Shown here: positions 11,121 to 22,088 of the stretch, in pieces
Position numbering within the stretch: position 1 is the stretch's first letter
Layout: every line of letters starts with the position of its first letter
NCBI GenBank assembly: GCA_015680905.1
Contig: CM027381.1
Coordinates: 65,213,501 to 65,277,500, forward strand
From: Coptis chinensis
Taxonomy: Eukaryota; Streptophyta; Magnoliopsida; Ranunculales; Ranunculaceae
Length of the DNA: 64,000 bases
Reading direction: 5' to 3'
The notes under the pieces: model-generated
Database searches by the model: none
Told to the model about the DNA's origin: nothing
Seen by the model: only the letters and a program-made list of their open reading frames with translations
Position numbers and translations under genes: made by a program

Positions 11121-12025
11121 GACTGCATGAAACGGCTGAGATAATTAACAAAATAAGTGATATCTGGACGTGTAACTATGAGATATAAGAGACGCCCAAT
11201 CAAGCGACGATAGACAATAGGATACTGAAGTAATATGCCATCATTGGTATAGAGGTTGATGTTTTGTTCCATAGGGAACTCAGAAATACGACCACCAGTG
11301 GTACCATAATCAGACATAATATCCAAAAGACATTTATGCTGTGTAAGAAATAATTCTTCTTTAGAACGAGCCACCTTAATACCCAAGAAATATTTTAGAC
11401 GTCCTAAGTCCTTGATATAGAACTTTGCTTCTAAAAAATGCTTCAAGTTCTGAATGAGATATGGATTGTTGCATGTGATCAGAATGTCATCCACATAAAC
11501 AAAGACAAATATAGAATTAGAACCACAAATATTAGTGAATAGAGAATAATCAGACTTAGACTGAGTGAAGCCAGCAGTGATAAGAGTGGTAGATAGTTTG
11601 GCAAATCATTGCCGAGAAGCCTGCTTGAGTCCATATAAGGACTTATTGAGACGATAGATCCTATGCTCCCCCTGTTTGGCAAATCTAGGAGGTAAGGTCA
11701 TATAGACAATTTCATCCAAATTGCCTTGGAGAAAGGCATTATGGACATCCAGCTGATGAAGGGACCAATGTCTGATAGCAACAATGGAGAGAAGTAATCG
11801 AATAGTGACTAATTTAGCAACGGGTGTAAAAGCTTCATGATAATCTTGGCCTTCAATCTGATTGTAACCCTTATCAACAAGATAAGCTTTGTAACGTTCA
11901 ATAGAACCATCTGAATGATATTTAATCTTGAAAACCCATTTACGACTAATAGGCTTATGATGAGAAGATAACGGAACAAGAGTCCATGTATTATTCTGTT
12001 CCAAAGCTGCAATTTCAGCAGCCAT
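11121..12025 (-). pseudogene. C2 reverse transcriptase
   Basis: RT begins [14 protein letters not shown] near 12025, with SRKWVFKIK and [15 protein letters not shown]. The catalytic FVYVDDILI is at about 11480-11505, and the connection runs to SRFMQSP at the solo-LTR junction. A stop after LKQASRQ (near 11606) and a frame change near 11500-11600 disrupt it. Confidence 0.85.
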
Positions 12026-12826
12026 AGCAGCTATCCATTATGGAATTTTGACAGCTTGAGAAAAAAATGTAGGAACAATTGAAGAAGACACTTTAGACAA
12101 AAAAGCTTTATGACAAGTAGAAAAATTAGTGTCAGAAACATAGAAAGCCATAGGATATGGAGTGGAAGACCGTGTTACCTTAGAGTCCGATTGGAGGTTG
12201 ATCGAACAAGGGACTGTAGGTGCCTTGGTGAGAGTAGGACAATGGTAATCTTTGATGAGAAGTGGTGGGGGGTTTTGCACTCTAGTAAATCGAGGTGAGG
12301 TAGGAGGGTTGGGGTGTGGTGGCTGAGGGAGTTCCAAAATTGCGAGTGACAGATGTGTTTGAGTTGGAAGATTGTCAGGAGGGAGGGCGCAGGCATGCTC
12401 TGTCTGTACTGGAGCAAAGGGCATGCGCGCTCTGTCTAATGGAATTACAAAAGGGAGGGCGCGGGCGTGCTCCGTCTACTGGAATTACAGGAAAGGATTG
12501 AATGTCGAAAGTTTTATTGTCTGGGATTGGTAAGGGATAAACTGGCAGATGTGATGGTGGGGAAGATAAATGTTGATAGGGGAATACATTCTCATGGAAA
12601 ATCACGTCACGGGAAGTATAAATTTTCTTGGAAGATAAATCATAAATGCAATACCCTTTTTGAGCATAAGGATAACCAATGAAGATCCCAGGTTTTCCGC
12701 AGTGATCAAACTTATTTTTAATGAAAGTGTTGTGAGCAAAACATAAACAACCAAAAACATGAAGATGGGCAAGGGTGGGAGGTGTTGTAAAGAAAATCTC
12801 ATGAAGTGATTTGCCATTTAACAAGG
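12026..12826 (-). pseudogene. C2 integrase C-terminal region with CpG-rich insert
   Basis: This continues the integrase (HVFGCLCFAHN, FIGYPYAQKGYCIYDL, DVIFHENVFPY). The hinge to RT at 12370-12480 holds three CpG-rich units that translate to short Arg/Ala/Pro-rich peptides (GARPRPP, ACLRPPS, EHACALPPD). A frame change lies near 12400. Confidence 0.75.
12375..12485 (-). repeat. CpG-rich imperfect repeats in C2 hinge
   Basis: Three copies of a GGGCGCRGGCRTGCTCYGTCT-like unit on the + strand, two followed by TGGAATTACA. They resemble CpG islands in the C2 LTRs, in C2 gag (14090-14140) and in E1/E2. Confidence 0.6.
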
Positions 12827-13994
12827 TGCTAGGAATTTTATTAATGAGATAGCCTGTGGTGAGAATGCATTCACCCCAGAAGGATAATGGGAGATGAGCT
12901 TGAAAATGTAATGCTCATGCAACGTTAAGTAACTGACGATGTTTTCTTTCAACAACAACGTTTTGTTGGGGAGTAGCAACGCAACTACGTTGGTGGATAA
13001 CCCCATGTTTAGAAAAAAATTGTTGCATGTTGTAGGATATAAATTCGGATCCATTGTCGGATCGAAGGACTTGGATTTCATGAAAATGGTCATCAATGTT
13101 GCTATGGCCAGATATGAGCGAATGTATTATAGAATGAAATTGAGTATGAACCATGGCAAAAAAAGATTGTAAATGTATGGCAGTTTCAGATTTGACAGTC
13201 ATAAGATAAATCCATGTAGCACGACTAAAATCATCGACAATAGTTAAGAAAAAACAAGCACTGGAATAGGATGGTAAATGAAAAGGACCCCAAATATCAC
13301 AATGAATCATTTGAAAAGGTCTAATAGTTTTTATTGAGCTATGAGAAAAAGATAAACGTGTTTGCTTAGCTTGCAGACATATATTGCAAGTAGCATTATT
13401 GGAACTATAAGTGAAAGGAAATTGCTTAGCTAAAATCTGTAAAGGCGTGGAAGAGAGATGTCCTAAGCGATAATGCCATAAATTATTGGTGGTAGAGTTG
13501 TGGGATGAGCAAGCGGAAGCTAGTTGGAGATAGTAGAGTCCCCCATTAAGTCGTCCTAATCCAATCTTCTTCTTCGATAACTGGTCCTGAAAAAGGCAAG
13601 AATCATTAGTAAACGTGATAGAGATAGGGTGAGATTTGACTAGTTCACTAATGGAAAGCAAATTAAAATAAAAAGTGGGAATGAACAGAATGTTGTCAAG
13701 ATGCAATAGAGGAGAGAGAATAACACTACCAACATGAGTAATTAAATGGTCTGTTCCATCCGAAAGTTTAAGAGTAGAATGTGTTAAACAAGTATGATAA
13801 TGAGAAAATAGATGTAATGATGAACAGACATGATTAGTAACACCAGAGTCAATGATCCATATGGATTTAGAAAAACACGAGAGAGATATACCTGTCAGGT
13901 TTGCTTGTGAAGTGGTAATACCTGAATCAAGCAAACTGAGAAGTTGGTTGTATTGTTCGGTGGAGAAAACAGGAGAATTGGAGTCCGTAGCCAC
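12827..13994 (-). pseudogene. C2 protease and integrase core
   Basis: An open frame from 13994 to 12915, continued in a second frame at 12818-13096. The protease is [10 protein letters not shown] (DSG about 13850). The GAG-pre-integrase block is [10 protein letters not shown]. The integrase core shows [17 protein letters not shown] and VVVERKHR as the D, D and E positions. This is the least damaged part of C2. Confidence 0.87.
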
Positions 13995-14039
13995 CGAATT
14001 GGCTTGAGCAGGCTTGGGAGGATAACCGTGCAGTTTGTA

Positions 14040-14951
14040 ACATGTACTAATATGATGTCCAACGCGGTTACAGTGACTGCAGAATGGACGAGCGCGTGTG
14101 TGCTCTGGTTGCCCTGTATCTGAGGGTGTGCACGCTCGAGGCTGTTGCGAACCAGTGTCGTGCTACGGAGGTTTAGTCGGGCCTGAATTCGAAAAAGAAG
14201 CCCAGTTGGACTTTTGAAAGTGGGTAATCAGGGCAGCAGCGTCTGGAGCAAAAGGAAGAGAGAGTGCATGAATCTTTTGTTGCTTCTCTTCCTGTCAGAT
14301 TAAAGAATAAATCTTGGACATACGAGGAAAAGGATCCATTAAGAGAATTTGACTACGAATGGATTGAAAACGAGTATCTAGGCCTTGCATGAATTTCATA
14401 GAACAACTGTCTTCAACCTTTTCGGCAAAAATAGTTGCATGACCACAAGTACAAATAGGCATAATAGACAAATAACTTAATTCATCCCATAAAGATTTAA
14501 GAAAGTGAAGTAAATAGATACTGGATGATTGTCTTGTTTGAGAAGAGTGACAGAATCCTTCAGTTGAAAGACCTTGGGTGCATTAGTTTGTGAAAAACGG
14601 TCACTTAGATCTTTCCAGATCGATTTCGGATGCAGAGTCGGCATAGAGGATGCTTCCATAGATATCTGGAGTAACAAAATTGAGAATCCATGAAACAACG
14701 AGGTCATCACATCATGACCACTTGGATTTTTCTTTGGGAGTACTGGGAGGTGTGACAGAGCCATCGACAAAACCAAACTTATTCTTTGCTCGAAGGGCTC
14801 TAGAGATAGACCATAACCAAGTCGAATAATTGTCATCGGATAACAGAGGAGAGATGAGAATATCCGTGGGACTATCTGAGTGGTGTACAAATAAAGGATC
14901 ATCGAACCTGGAGGAGAGTCATGCATTATTGGTGTTTGAGGCATCGACCAT
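14040..14951 (-). pseudogene. C2 Gag with zinc knuckle
   Basis: The ATG at 14951 is followed after ten codons by a stop. Downstream, typical copia gag motifs follow (ILISPLLSDDNYSTWLWSIS, RALRAKNKFGFVDG, DLV..WILNF) in shifting frames. An intact CX2CX4HX4C knuckle ([14 protein letters not shown]) lies at about 14045-14090. The segment between (14090-14140) is CpG-rich. Confidence 0.8.
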
Positions 14952-15011
14952 TGAGAATTAAGAGGAGGCAGAAGCTTAAAGCGGTTAGGGTTAGGGTTTG
15001 GATCGAAATTA

Positions 15012-15022
15012 GGCTGATACCA
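15012..15022 (-). other. C2 primer binding site
   Basis: On minus TGGTATCAGCC follows the LTR end (TTATCA) directly. It matches the plant initiator tRNA-Met complement TGGTATCAGAGC except near its end. Confidence 0.75.
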
Positions 15023-15248
15023 TGATAAATTAGAGAGAGAGATTTGAAAATATTTACTTGATTGATTTCTAATGAGATTACAATGGTTTATATAGAGATT
15101 ACAAGTTCCTAAAATAGGAATAAACACAAATGGTGTGAGTCTGTACAAACACAAGTGGTGGATTTCAAACAGGACGCAAGCCGCGAGTGCGCTCTAATTG
15201 TGCCTTGAATAGAGCACATGCGCGCTCTGCACTCTGGCATACAGAACA
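15023..15248 (-). repeat. 5' LTR of C2 (226 bp)
   Basis: On minus it runs TGTTCTGTATG ... TTTATCA and matches the 3' LTR at 9046-9276. It includes a TATA-like stretch (tatatagag region, + strand about 15090) and the CpG-rich motif GCGCGCTC near 15225. Confidence 0.88.
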
Positions 15249-15253
15249 ACTTG

Positions 15254-16045
15254 GGAGACAAATTACTCATTCATATCTCAATGGATTTGTGCAAATCCAT
15301 TTTTCTAACAGATTTCAATATTGATTGCCATAATTTGAATGAGATCTGTTTTGGTTCGATCTAGGTTGCGTGAGCATACTACAATGCTGAGCTACAATAT
15401 TAGCAACAATTTGATGTTGTAGTAGTGCAGTTTGGGCTTCAAGTCGCATATCAAAAGCTAAAAGATGAGCGAAGAAGTCCTCCATGTTGATATCAAGAAT
15501 TGTAACAGTAAGTGTGGTAACAATAGCATCATACGCAGCATCGAGACAACCAAGAATAATTTGTTGAAGATTGCTTCATGTACTGGGTGTCCTGAAATGG
15601 CAAGACTGTCAGCCAATTGTTTGGCATGCAGAAAATATTGTTGCATAGATTTGGAGCCTTTGCAAGGTTTGTAACTCACGTCAAAGCTGCATAATTCTTG
15701 CTCATGATTTTGAGGCTTAATGCTTCTCTAGAGCCACCCAAACTTCACGAGATGTATTCAATCCAACAACTTGAGCGCTGCTTCCGAAAAAGAAGACGAC
15801 AACCATCCAAGGAGAACCTGATCTTGTTTCTACCGTTGTAGATAGGCTGGGTTGATGGTAGAATTAGGTGCAGATAGAGTACGAGGAGGACATCCCAATG
15901 TCCCATCAACATACCATTCAAGGTCATAGCCTTTCAATAGTGGCCTAAACTGTGTAAACCATAATAAGTAGTTATTGTTGTCAAGTTTCACGGATATGAG
16001 ACAATGAATAAGTCTGGAGCCTTTTCAGGTGGGAGTGAGAGTCTA
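15254..16045 (-). pseudogene. third copia gag fragment (C3)
   Basis: Reading down from 16045, the N-terminal copia gag signature is visible (HCLISVKLDNNNYLLW, ..EWYVDGTLGCPP), then DQVLLGWLSSSFSE and the UBN2 segment KGSKSMQQYFLHAKQLADSLA (15550-15680). It then runs to 15254, where the C2 LTR begins. Frames change several times. No LTR or pol of this element is visible in the window. Confidence 0.75.
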
Positions 16046-16227
16046 TTTATACCTGAATCATTGTTACACATGGTTTTGGATAAACATTATTAAAACAGAA
16101 CTTAAAACAAATAAACTCTTATCTATATCTACTCTTATCTCACTAGATATTTGAATCTTGCGAGCTAGTTCTAACAGTCCAGAATCATCAAACTGTTTTT
16201 CAGAATCCACAACTTTATATACTAATA

Positions 16228-18008
16228 GGGAGGGGTTCAAGGGACATATTTTATCATGACACATAAATAAACTCAAAATCGTTAAGGCATTTATAAGTTT
16301 CGGCTAATATTTTGTAGATATGATCTCCTAACTATTCTAAACATTGCCACAAATAATCAAAAAAATCAAATTTTTTTAAACTTGCCAAATATAATATAAA
16401 AAATGGTGAAAATGAACGGTCTACAATTAGTCAAATTTTGTAAATTGTTAACTACATTTAGCAAGTTTGGAATTTTTTGATTTTTTTGATTATTTGTTAC
16501 AATGTTTAGAATAGTTAGGAGATCATATCTACAAAATATTAGCCTAATCTGAAACTTATAAATGCCCTAACGATTTTGAATTTGTTTAGGTGTCAAGAAA
16601 AAATATGTCCCTAGAATGTAATGACCCGAAATTTTACCTACTGGTAAACCGGTCATTTTACGTGTTAGTTCAGTGTCACTCTAGGTAATTACGTACTATA
16701 GGGCGAGGTTTAACATTTATATATTTGGATATGAGTTTGATTTGAATTTGGATAGTTGTTTGAATTGGGCTTTTGTGTGGGCTTGGGTAAAAATATCTGT
16801 GCATATTCTATTAAAATGGAACCGGTCAATTACTAGATATATAGTGGGGTTTAACGTTTATCATTGGCGGGGTGATAACGTATATTATTGGCGGGCTTTG
16901 ATGATTATGGGCTTTTCATTGATGGTTATTTTTATATTGGGCCTAGTTATAGTATCGAGCTTGTTATTCTGTTGGGCCGTTATATAATTATTGGGCTTGC
17001 TCTATATTATTGGGCCACCTTTTATGTTAGTGTGCCTGTTAAGTATTAGACTTGCTATTATAGTGGACCTATTAGATTAGGGGGTGGGATATATATGTTT
17101 TGGGCCCGTTTTATTAGAGCCACCCATGGCTTATGGGGGACGGGATAAGGGGGAAAATAAAAAAGAGGAAAAAAAAAAGAAAAACTCTCGGTGGTTTTTC
17201 ACTTTTTCACTCTCCCATTAGATCGCTGTCTCTCTCTCTCTAAATTTGGGGGAAATCAAATTGGATGAAGAGAAAGAGAGAGGGAGGAAGTTGAAGTAGA
17301 AAAGCTGGTCTCAAAATTGCAAGAGTGCAAATGCTATCACGACGCGGGGTTTGGTTTTTGGTTTTCGAACTTCGATTTCGGCGCGCGATAGTTTTCAATC
17401 TTCTAACACACAAATCTCAAGCTTGAAGTGCTTGATAGTGAGTGGTTGCATTAAATTCGATTTCATTGGCAATACTGAAATTGGCAAAAAGTGGAGTTTC
17501 ATTCTTGAATGGATTCTCTCTTTTTGGTACAACAAGAAGGTAAGTGGTAAAGTCAAATTCATTTGATAATCTAAGGAATCGGTCGGTTATGATGCAAGTA
17601 TTTTAATTTGATTGATCTCGAGCAAGAGATTGGTTTCGGAGCGCTGAAGCTACTTGATTTAACTGGCATTTGTCGAGATGGTTAAGCAGCCGGTGCCACG
17701 AATCAATATCTTATAGTAGTTGGGTTTATGGTTGAGGTTTTAATATCCTAAATGGAAGTATATTATTTGGTTTTCAGGTTAGGACAGGTTGTAAATTTAT
17801 GAAATGTTGGAAATACAGAGAAAATTATGTCGAAAATTCTTTGAACACGATGTTCAAAGGGGTATTTTATAGTTTAGTTCTAGTTTGACTCATATGAGTC
17901 AAAACCGCTCACGTCTTGGTTTATTATATGGTTGAATATTTGGATCGAGCTTTTTTATCCGAATATTCAATTGTCTAGAAAATTGGGGCGTTACATAGAA
18001 CCCCTCCC
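16228..18008. mobile_element. Mutator-type MITE with 9-bp TSD (interrupted)
   Basis: Terminal inverted repeats start GGGAGGGGTTC and extend through AGGGACATATTTT and well over 100 bp of fold-back sequence (16228-16350 versus 16490-16616 plus 18001-18008). ATACTAATA at 16219-16227 and 18009-18017 is a perfect 9-bp TSD, typical of Mutator-like elements. Without the inner solo LTR it is about 397 bp. No coding capacity. Confidence 0.88.
16617..17995 (+). repeat. solo LTR inside the MITE (1,379 bp)
   Basis: Starts TGTAATGACCCGAAATT and ends TTGGGGCGTTACA, with TAGAA at 16612-16616 and 17996-18000 as a perfect 5-bp TSD. The termini resemble long gypsy LTRs of the TGTAACACCC...GGGTGTTACA kind. It carries a CT/GA-rich tract at 17225-17290. 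No gag or pol is present. Confidence 0.92.
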
Positions 18009-18111
18009 ATACTAATATACCCCAGAGAACATTTTCCCATTTTTTAAGTGCACACTTGGAGAAAGTTTCCCAGTTAAATTCATTAATGGTTCGAATTGAA
18101 GATCCATCCAT

Positions 18112-21052
18112 ACTAGAACGTGTACGCTTAATAGTTCATTGGGTTACCAGCAGAAAAGTTTATGTGAAACACACAGTGACACAGATCTTAAGACAATAAG
18201 CACTTTTAAACGCCATAATTTTGAAACTTAACCTTTGAGATTAAACAAGTGAACTTGTGTTTTGGCCGGGTTTTAAAGGAAAACCGCCCTACCTATATGA
18301 TAGCCGGGTTTTCAGGAACCCCCTCCCCGCCATCGAGTAGGCAATTTGGAATCTCCCTATTTGCTGAATTAATAAGAAACACCTCCCTCACAACAATTAG
18401 AACAAGCTCCCGTTTATTAATAATTTAGAAGAACCTCCTTAATGTCATTTAAATTATACAATTATCCTGGCCTCCATTTCTCTCATTGAATTTAAAACAA
18501 GCCCTCTTTTATTAATAATTTAGAAACACCTCCTTAATGTCACTTAAATAACATAACTATATCTTTTTTGTAAATAGATGAGTCTCCCTATATAATTACA
18601 ATTAGAATCTGAAGAAACCATGCCTAACTATCGATCTTCAATGATGGGCTTCAAGACTTTAGAAAAAAAAATGATGCGTAGCACGGTTTGTATATTTGTT
18701 AAGAAGTAAGAACGGAGTTATCTAGTCTAGAGTCTAGACTCTAGTCTAAGCAAATTGCACTTTTAGTTCATTGCGAAAAGCCCAAGATGAAGACCACTAT
18801 TGGACTAATGTTTTGTTCAATCAATACTATGTAAGCTCTTTATGTAATATATATTTTGTTCTTTTGGTTTAAAATAGTTCACAACAGGGAGGCTGATGAA
18901 CTAGGTAAATGGACTCTACATTATGCTGCTATTAGTCCTCCTCCCTATTGGACTCTAGATCGTAGTCACACAAATCGTGGGGTTAGTATAGAGCTCCCGC
19001 TCTAAAATTGCAGTTTGGATGAAAAACTCCTTCAAACCGCGCTCTCAATTTCTGGAAACCACGTTTTACACATTGCTTATAAAGCACTTCTGAAGGTTTT
19101 TAATCATTCATCCTACCTACATTAATATCCGTTCAGCCAAGATGCTCATAGAGAGCCACGTCAGCATTATTTTTTTTAAAATTCCTACTTAAAAAATAAT
19201 TACTACAATGATTACCAAGTTAGCCTTATTATTGGTGTGTTAAGCAATTTATTAAAAACTGTTTTGGTCTTTTCACATGAGTAGGAAATAAAAACCAAAT
19301 ACATGCCCATATTTGAGTTATTATACGCCGGGGTAATTGAGTAATTAACCACCGAAAACATATTCAAAGCCCCAACCCTTTGTTAAATAATACATCTCTC
19401 AAATCTCTCTCTGAAGAAGAAGAAGACAATTTTTATTTTTATTTTTTTATATATATTTTTATTTTAACCCCTTTTCAACAATTTGACCATTGATGGTTTT
19501 AATGGGTAAAAAATAGTGGAAGAAGGGAAGAGGCATTTCTTCATATACAAAAAATAGATTTTTCTTTGTGCTTCCCAATTTGCGATTAAAGGTGTTATCA
19601 AATTTTGGGGTTTTCGTAAGCCTAAAGAAATAGTTGAAGAGATATAACCAACTGTGGTTATCTCGGATATGGTCAACGCTTAATTGAATATGTTCAGTGC
19701 TTAATTGGTGGTTATCTCGGTAGTGAGATGAGATTTTTGTTTAAATTTGATTCATTTATTAGATTTGTATCATTTGTTTGCATGTGTGGAAGTGTTTGAA
19801 GCTATAGAGGACCTAGAAAGGTTCAATGAGAATCTACTTATTGATCCTTTTCAGGTATTCCGTCTGAGTTATATTGAGGTTATATTGGAGAGTCAGTCCT
19901 CTTTCCTTGAAGTATTGTTTTCCCTGAAGTATTGCTGATGAGTATTGTTTTTGTTGTGATGGTTGCTTTTTTGAGAAGGAAATAAGGATTAGGGAACTAA
20001 CTTTTGTGTAACTTTATACTGAGGAAGTTAATAGTTAGCAATATAGGACTTTATGCTATTGCTCAAGCTTCTTAGTGGTGACTCGCCATTTCATATGAAT
20101 TTATCATTTATAATTTTTTTGTCTCTTCAATATTATTAGTTTTTTTTTTTTTTTTTTTTCTTTTTTAAGTGGAAATTTTATTGATACTGATGAAGAATTT
20201 TACAAATAATTAGGACAAGCGTGCAACAAGCTGCGCCGCAAGTCCTTTCTAAATAGCAAATCCTATCCTTCTAAAAACAAACTCGTTAGAACCAGCTGTC
20301 ATAACGTTACTGTTCATAACTTTCTGAAGTCTCTTGAGAAGCTCAACAGACTGTTGTTCCAAGAAACCGAAAGTGTCAAAACTAAACAGAATGAAACAAT
20401 GTTGGTCACACAACATAATGATCCCTGCAAGCTTATTATATATATGGTATAGTTAGTTGTTTTCAAAGATTAACACGTCTTCAAATCTCTTGATAATTGA
20501 TATATAGCTTATTATTTTTGAAAATTAAAATTAAGGTTGAAGCTGATATTCAGTTATGAGTGTAGATGTTAGTCGGAGAGATACATTGGTCCTCTTTATT
20601 GGTTCCAAATACAATGCAAGGAGAGATGAGTTGTGTGAAAGTAGGTTAGATTGTAAAGTTCAGAGTTGTGATATATATATACCCTTCTTCCATATGTTTA
20701 TGCACTCATCAGAAATAAAAACGGACATCTGATCCTCAGCAATGAGCTTTGTTTAGTAAGTGTATAGTGAAGTTGAATTCTAATATAGGATATAACTAAA
20801 TGCCCACATGAGCATCTAGTATTACTTCAAGGAAGTTGGATTTAACTTTGAACAAGGATAAAGGATATAGTGAATATTGAGGTGTGCCAAATTTTTAATA
20901 AGGTTATCTTATCTATTGTGGTCCCTAGGCATAATACTCAATGAATTGAATTATTTTAAAAAAAATGTTTTCCATCTCTACTGCATTGTATCAATTTAAC
21001 TCTTTCGTGAGGATGATATATTCAAATTTTTGTTGTACTTGCAGATGGAATC
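18112..21052. other. low-information region, no supported gene
   Basis: AT-rich DNA with only short ORFs. Visible items are an imperfect direct repeat at about 18400-18560 (ATTAATAATTTAGAA...CCTCCTTAATGTCA twice, about 90 bp apart), a palindromic ctagagtctagactctag near 18730, and a T22 tract at 20144-20166 with a possible retroelement 3' end. With 29466-30781 and 38157-38900 it probably represents the older host sequence. Confidence 0.5.
20144..20440 (-). pseudogene. possible 3' end of a polyadenylated retro-sequence
   Basis: A poly(T) tract at 20144-20166 is followed on minus by an open segment ending ...RRIGFAI, stop, KGLAAQLVARL. I associate this C-terminal peptide with a widespread repeat-derived protein in plants, but the family is not certain. 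The poly(A)-like tail on minus suggests a retroposed 3' fragment. I could not identify flanking TSDs. Confidence 0.35.
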
Positions 21053-21331
21053 TGTCACAGCCTGAATTTCTAAACAATAAAAAAAAAAATGGAATTTGCT
21101 GGTATGAGTAGACTAACCATATATAAACATTATCATACTTTAATTATCCAAACAATCACGTTATATTTTCCAATAACTTAATCATTCTCAGCTTGGAAGA
21201 TAGGTAGTTCCGTCATGTTAACCGGCATAGTTTCTTCCCAAGCAAAACTTCCATTATATTAACTCATTCTAATAACTCGTTTTAATATCTAAATCATTGA
21301 ATTACAACTTACCGATATCCACTGCTGTATA

Positions 21332-21377
21332 AGGGTAGGACCGTGTCCCTGCACAAAATATTATTAAGTCCTACCCT
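21332..21377 (-). other. conserved stem-loop in 3' LTR
   Basis: AGGGTAGGAC at 21332-21341 pairs with GTCCTACCCT at 21368-21377, a 10-bp perfect stem. The same stem occurs at 26119-26167 and 37430-37475 with different loops. It lies several hundred bases downstream of the TATA box and would be transcribed. Confidence 0.6.
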
Positions 21378-21967
21378 CCTGCAAAAAAAAGTTAGAACTT
21401 GTATATAACATATGTAGATATCCTATATGTATTCAAAAGAAAACTCAAACACTCGCATAATCAAATTAATACCACTAACCCGCAAGGCGAATACCTTAGT
21501 TCCTCTCTAGGGCAGTCCAAACAATCTGGTCATTCATGGCACATTCAATGAACACCCGGGTCATTCATGGCACATTCAATGAATACCCATAGATAACGCC
21601 AACGGGCCATTTATGACACATTCAATAAATGCCCACCTAACATATGACATCAACAGTCATAAAACTCAATTCTAAAACTTGAGGCGTGGAGAGTTCTAAA
21701 AGAGTGCGGTAAATTTGTTTATACATTATTGAACTTTATTGCATATATTATTTCAGAGAACGTAGGAGTATCTTGTTTCATGTATTTTTGGTTTACGCGT
21801 TATTAATTAGATTGATGTCTAAGTGTCATAACATTGCATATCATAAAAACTGAAACATCACATAGTAGTTAATACACATACACACGTATATATAAAGGTC
21901 TTAGCCTAAAGCCAAGCATGCTAATAGCCCTAGACCTATCTTAATAACCCAAATCATAATCCGAGTA

Positions 21968-22088
21968 AAAAAGTCAAATTGGGTCAACTGGTCAAAGTCA
22001 ACCCTGGTCAAAAGTCAACTCTAGTCAAAGTCAATTCTGTTCAAAGTCAAAGTCGACTTGCCAAGGGTCAACCGCAGTCAACCAGTCC
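21968..22088 (-). promoter_or_regulatory. W-box (TTGAC) array in 3' LTR
   Basis: More than ten GTCAA cores on + (TTGAC on the LTR sense strand) in about 120 bp, about 80-200 bp upstream of a TATATA motif near 21888. It is duplicated in the 5' LTR at 26760-26885. Confidence 0.5.

Larger units (their letters stand above)
9046..15248 (-). mobile_element. Ty1/copia retrotransposon C2, with two short LTRs
   Basis: A complete layout on the minus strand: 5' LTR (15023-15248), PBS, gag, protease, integrase, RT, RNase H, PPT and 3' LTR (9046-9276). RNase H is split by a gypsy solo LTR. The ORFs carry stops and frameshifts. The flanks differ: C1 LTR on the left, a third copia gag on the right, and no matching 5-bp TSD (CCTTT versus ACTTG). 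Confidence 0.88.
16064..18111 (-). pseudogene. unidentified ORF interrupted by MITE and solo LTR
   Basis: Two open pieces, 18111-18018 and 16227-16064, fall in the same frame once the MITE, its inner solo LTR and one TSD copy are removed. Together they would give about 85 codons (starts MDGSSIRTINEFNWETFSK, ends with a hydrophobic tail before the stop). I do not recognise the family. The in-frame continuity suggests a coding exon, perhaps a terminal one, but could be chance at this length. Confidence 0.4.

Noticed and set aside
18730-18750. Palindromic ctagagtctagactctag as a regulatory or recombination site
   Set aside because: Single short palindrome in AT-rich DNA with no repeat partner or context.
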